Positions 6,558 through 7,737 of a stretch of 7,737 nt of DNA are shown one piece after another. Every line of letters starts with the position of its first letter. Position 1 is the stretch's first letter. A program made the position numbers and the translations under genes. The notes below the pieces were generated by a model. The model did not search any database. It was not told where the DNA came from and worked only from the letters and a program-made list of their open reading frames with translations. This stretch comes from Comamonadaceae bacterium (GTDB lineage Bacteria; Pseudomonadota; Gammaproteobacteria; Burkholderiales; Burkholderiaceae_C): the NCBI GenBank assembly GCA_947452325.1, contig CANGCZ010000069.1, positions 1 to 7,737 on the forward strand, read 5' to 3'.

Positions 6558-7142
6558 ATGAAAGCCAACATCCGAAAAATCATTGTGCAAGTCGATGAAA
6601 TTCATTTCGACGGTGGTAAAGCGGTAAACCCGCCGACACGCCGCGCGCTGGCCATGGCCGTCATCGCCAATCCGTATGCGGGACGTTTCAGCGATTCATT
6701 GGACGAACTGATTGACATCGGTGAAGAACTCGGCGGCTTGCTGGGCGAGCGTTGCGTGAAAGCGTTGGGCATTTCCCCCGAGCAAGCGCAAAGCTATGGC
6801 AAAGCTGCCATCGTCGGCGAGGGTGGTGAACTTGAACACGCCGCAGCCATACTGCATCCCAAACTCGGTGCGCCTTTGCGCAAAGCGGTCAGCAAGGGCG
6901 CGGCTCTGGTGCCTTCAGCGAAAAAGCAGGGCACACTGGGAACTGCGGTGGATGTCCCTCTGGGCCACAAAGACGCGGCATTTGTACGCAGCCATTTCGA
7001 TGCCATGGAAGCGCGGGTGGCCGATGCGCCGCGAGCGAATGAAATCGTGGTGGCCGTGGTGGTCACCGACAGCGGCAGACCGCATCCGCGCATCGGCGGA
7101 TTGCAAGTTCATGAAATCGTTGGCCAGGACGGCCTGCGCTAA
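6558..7142 (+). CDS. Amino acid synthesis (AA_synth, DUF1185) family protein, copy 2
   Basis: A 194-aa soluble paralogue of the preceding gene. It carries NPYAG (38-42), YGKAAIVGEGGELEH (80-94), DVPLGH (132-137), VRSHFDA (143-149) and a terminal GLR. Over the last 70 residues, which align without gaps, I count 34 identical positions with copy 1, so the pair is an old duplication and not a recent repeat. It lacks the Gly-rich insert of copy 1 and is closer to a compact family length. ATG 6558 is chosen for its AGGAG site; ATG 6528 would add 10 residues. It is probably co-transcribed with copy 1, and the two may form a mixed oligomer or divide substrates (inference). A hairpin with a T-run 24 bases downstream may end much of the transcript here. 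Biochemical function is unknown. Confidence 0.86.
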   Translation: MKANIRKIIVQVDEIHFDGGKAVNPPTRRALAMAVIANPYAGRFSDSLDELIDIGEELGGLLGERCVKALGISPEQAQSYGKAAIVGEGGELEHAAAILHPKLGAPLRKAVSKGAALVPSAKKQGTLGTAVDVPLGHKDAAFVRSHFDAMEARVADAPRANEIVVAVVVTDSGRPHPRIGGLQVHEIVGQDGLR

Positions 7143-7166
7143 ACCGGTATTGAGTCAGTATCCCTA

Positions 7167-7189
7167 CGCACGGGTTGTGCGGTTTTTTT
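7167..7189 (+). terminator. Rho-independent terminator or attenuator before the nicotinamidase gene
   Basis: A 5-base-pair stem, CGCAC (7167-7171) with GTGCG (7177-7181), and a GGGTT loop are followed by one G and seven T (7183-7189). The stem is short but GC-rich. The T-run ends exactly where the GGAG ribosome binding site of the next gene begins, so the element either terminates the AA_synth transcript or partly attenuates read-through into the nicotinamidase gene. No separate promoter is obvious between it and that gene. Confidence 0.55.
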
Positions 7190-7193
7190 GGAG
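7190..7193 (+). promoter_or_regulatory. Ribosome binding site of the nicotinamidase gene, abutting the terminator T-run
   Basis: GGAG, 7 bases before ATG 7201. It supports that start, which gives the full twin-arginine signal. Its direct contact with the T-run means that transcript folding here could influence both termination and translation. Confidence 0.65.
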
Positions 7194-7200
7194 ATGGACG

Positions 7201-7737
7201 ATGAGAGCAGATCGCAGAAAACTTTTGACAGCCGTAGGCACTTTAGGTGCATTGGGAACAGTAGCGCCTTGGGCGTGGTCGGCAGCCAAAATCAAACCGG
7301 GTGAAGACTCTGTGTTGATCGTGGTTGACGTGCAAAATTGTTTTGTTGAAGGCGGTACCTTGCCTGTAGCCAAAGGCTCGGAAGTCGTGCCTGTGATCAA
7401 CCGTATCTCCAAAGCGTTTGACAATATTGTGGTCACGCAAGACTGGCACACCCAAGGCCATGCGTCTTTCGCCTCTGCGTACAGCGGCAAGAAACCGTTT
7501 GAAACCACCAAGCTGACCTACGGTACCCAAGTGTTGTGGCCTGACCATTGTGTGCAAGGCACCAAAGATGCCGAGTTGCACAAAGACTTGTCATTGCCAA
7601 CCGCACAGTTGATCATCCGCAAGGGCTACCACCCCAAGGTCGACAGCTATTCTGCGTTCATGGAAGCCGACAAAAAAACCGCCACCGGATTGTCCGGTTA
7701 CTTGAAACAACGCGGCATCAAGAAAGTGTTTGTCACC
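7201..7737 (+). CDS. pncA: Nicotinamidase (isochorismatase superfamily) with Tat signal; C-terminus cut by window edge
   Basis: The first 179 residues of a nicotinamidase/pyrazinamidase, which hydrolyses nicotinamide to nicotinate and ammonia (EC 3.5.1.19). Residues 1-28 form an export signal: twin arginine R5-R6 followed by KLL, a hydrophobic stretch, and a likely cut near WSA-AK. This points to Tat export of the folded protein to the periplasm. The mature part shows catalytic D43 (VVDVQNCF), metal ligands D81, H83 and H87 (QDWHTQGH), WPDHCVQGT (113-121), and catalytic K141 within RKGYHPKVDSYSAF. These are specific to nicotinamidases, not generic isochorismatases. The catalytic cysteine and about 50 residues should follow beyond base 7737. 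Start ATG 7201 has GGAG at 7190-7193. Most bacterial PncA proteins are cytoplasmic NAD-salvage enzymes, so an exported form beside nicotinate-breakdown genes suggests scavenging of external nicotinamide for growth (inference). Confidence 0.9.
   Translation, partial: MRADRRKLLTAVGTLGALGTVAPWAWSAAKIKPGEDSVLIVVDVQNCFVEGGTLPVAKGSEVVPVINRISKAFDNIVVTQDWHTQGHASFASAYSGKKPFETTKLTYGTQVLWPDHCVQGTKDAELHKDLSLPTAQLIIRKGYHPKVDSYSAFMEADKKTATGLSGYLKQRGIKKVFVT

Noticed and set aside
1..7737. CRISPR array, insertion sequence, tRNA/rRNA, phage or toxin-antitoxin genes
   Set aside because: No spaced direct repeats, transposase-like frames, terminal inverted repeats or tRNA-like cloverleaf were seen; the window is densely filled by metabolic and regulatory genes.

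Overview
The window looks like a chromosomal catabolic locus from a Gram-negative proteobacterium. Moderately high GC, heavy use of TTG (Leu) and CAA (Gln) codons, and gene types common in Burkholderiales suggest a betaproteobacterium, perhaps Comamonadaceae-like. That placement is inference. The window is almost entirely coding, and both end genes are cut by the window edge.

Minus strand, read from 3301 down to 1: an enamidase-type amidohydrolase, then a KdpD-like sensor histidine kinase without the usual KdpD cytoplasmic N-terminus, then an OmpR/KdpE-type response regulator (C-terminus lost at the left edge). Gaps of 12 and 5 bases indicate one transcription unit. A two-component system is thus co-transcribed with a catabolic enzyme rather than with kdpFABC potassium transporter genes.

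Plus strand, 3400 to 7142: a 6-hydroxynicotinate reductase-like protein with a four-cysteine cluster motif, a UPF0280 (ApbE-related) protein, and two tandem paralogues of the 'amino acid synthesis' (AA_synth, DUF1185) family. The first three are joined by overlapping stop/start codons, and the fourth follows after 16 bases with its own strong ribosome binding site. A short hairpin with a T-run (7167-7189) then precedes a nicotinamidase gene carrying a twin-arginine signal sequence (cut off at the right edge, before its catalytic cysteine).

Taken together, the genes fit reductive ('Eubacterium barkeri / Azorhizobium type') nicotinate breakdown: exported nicotinamidase makes nicotinate, a hydroxylase not in this window would give 6-hydroxynicotinate, the reductase gives 1,4,5,6-tetrahydro-6-oxonicotinate, and the enamidase opens the ring to 2-formylglutarate and ammonia. 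The roles of UPF0280 and the AA_synth pair are unknown. The reductase and enamidase are transcribed divergently from a region of about 50-100 bases that probably holds the control sites, and the KdpDE-like pair is the obvious candidate regulator. The least described parts are this regulatory link, the UPF0280/reductase pairing and the AA_synth pair.
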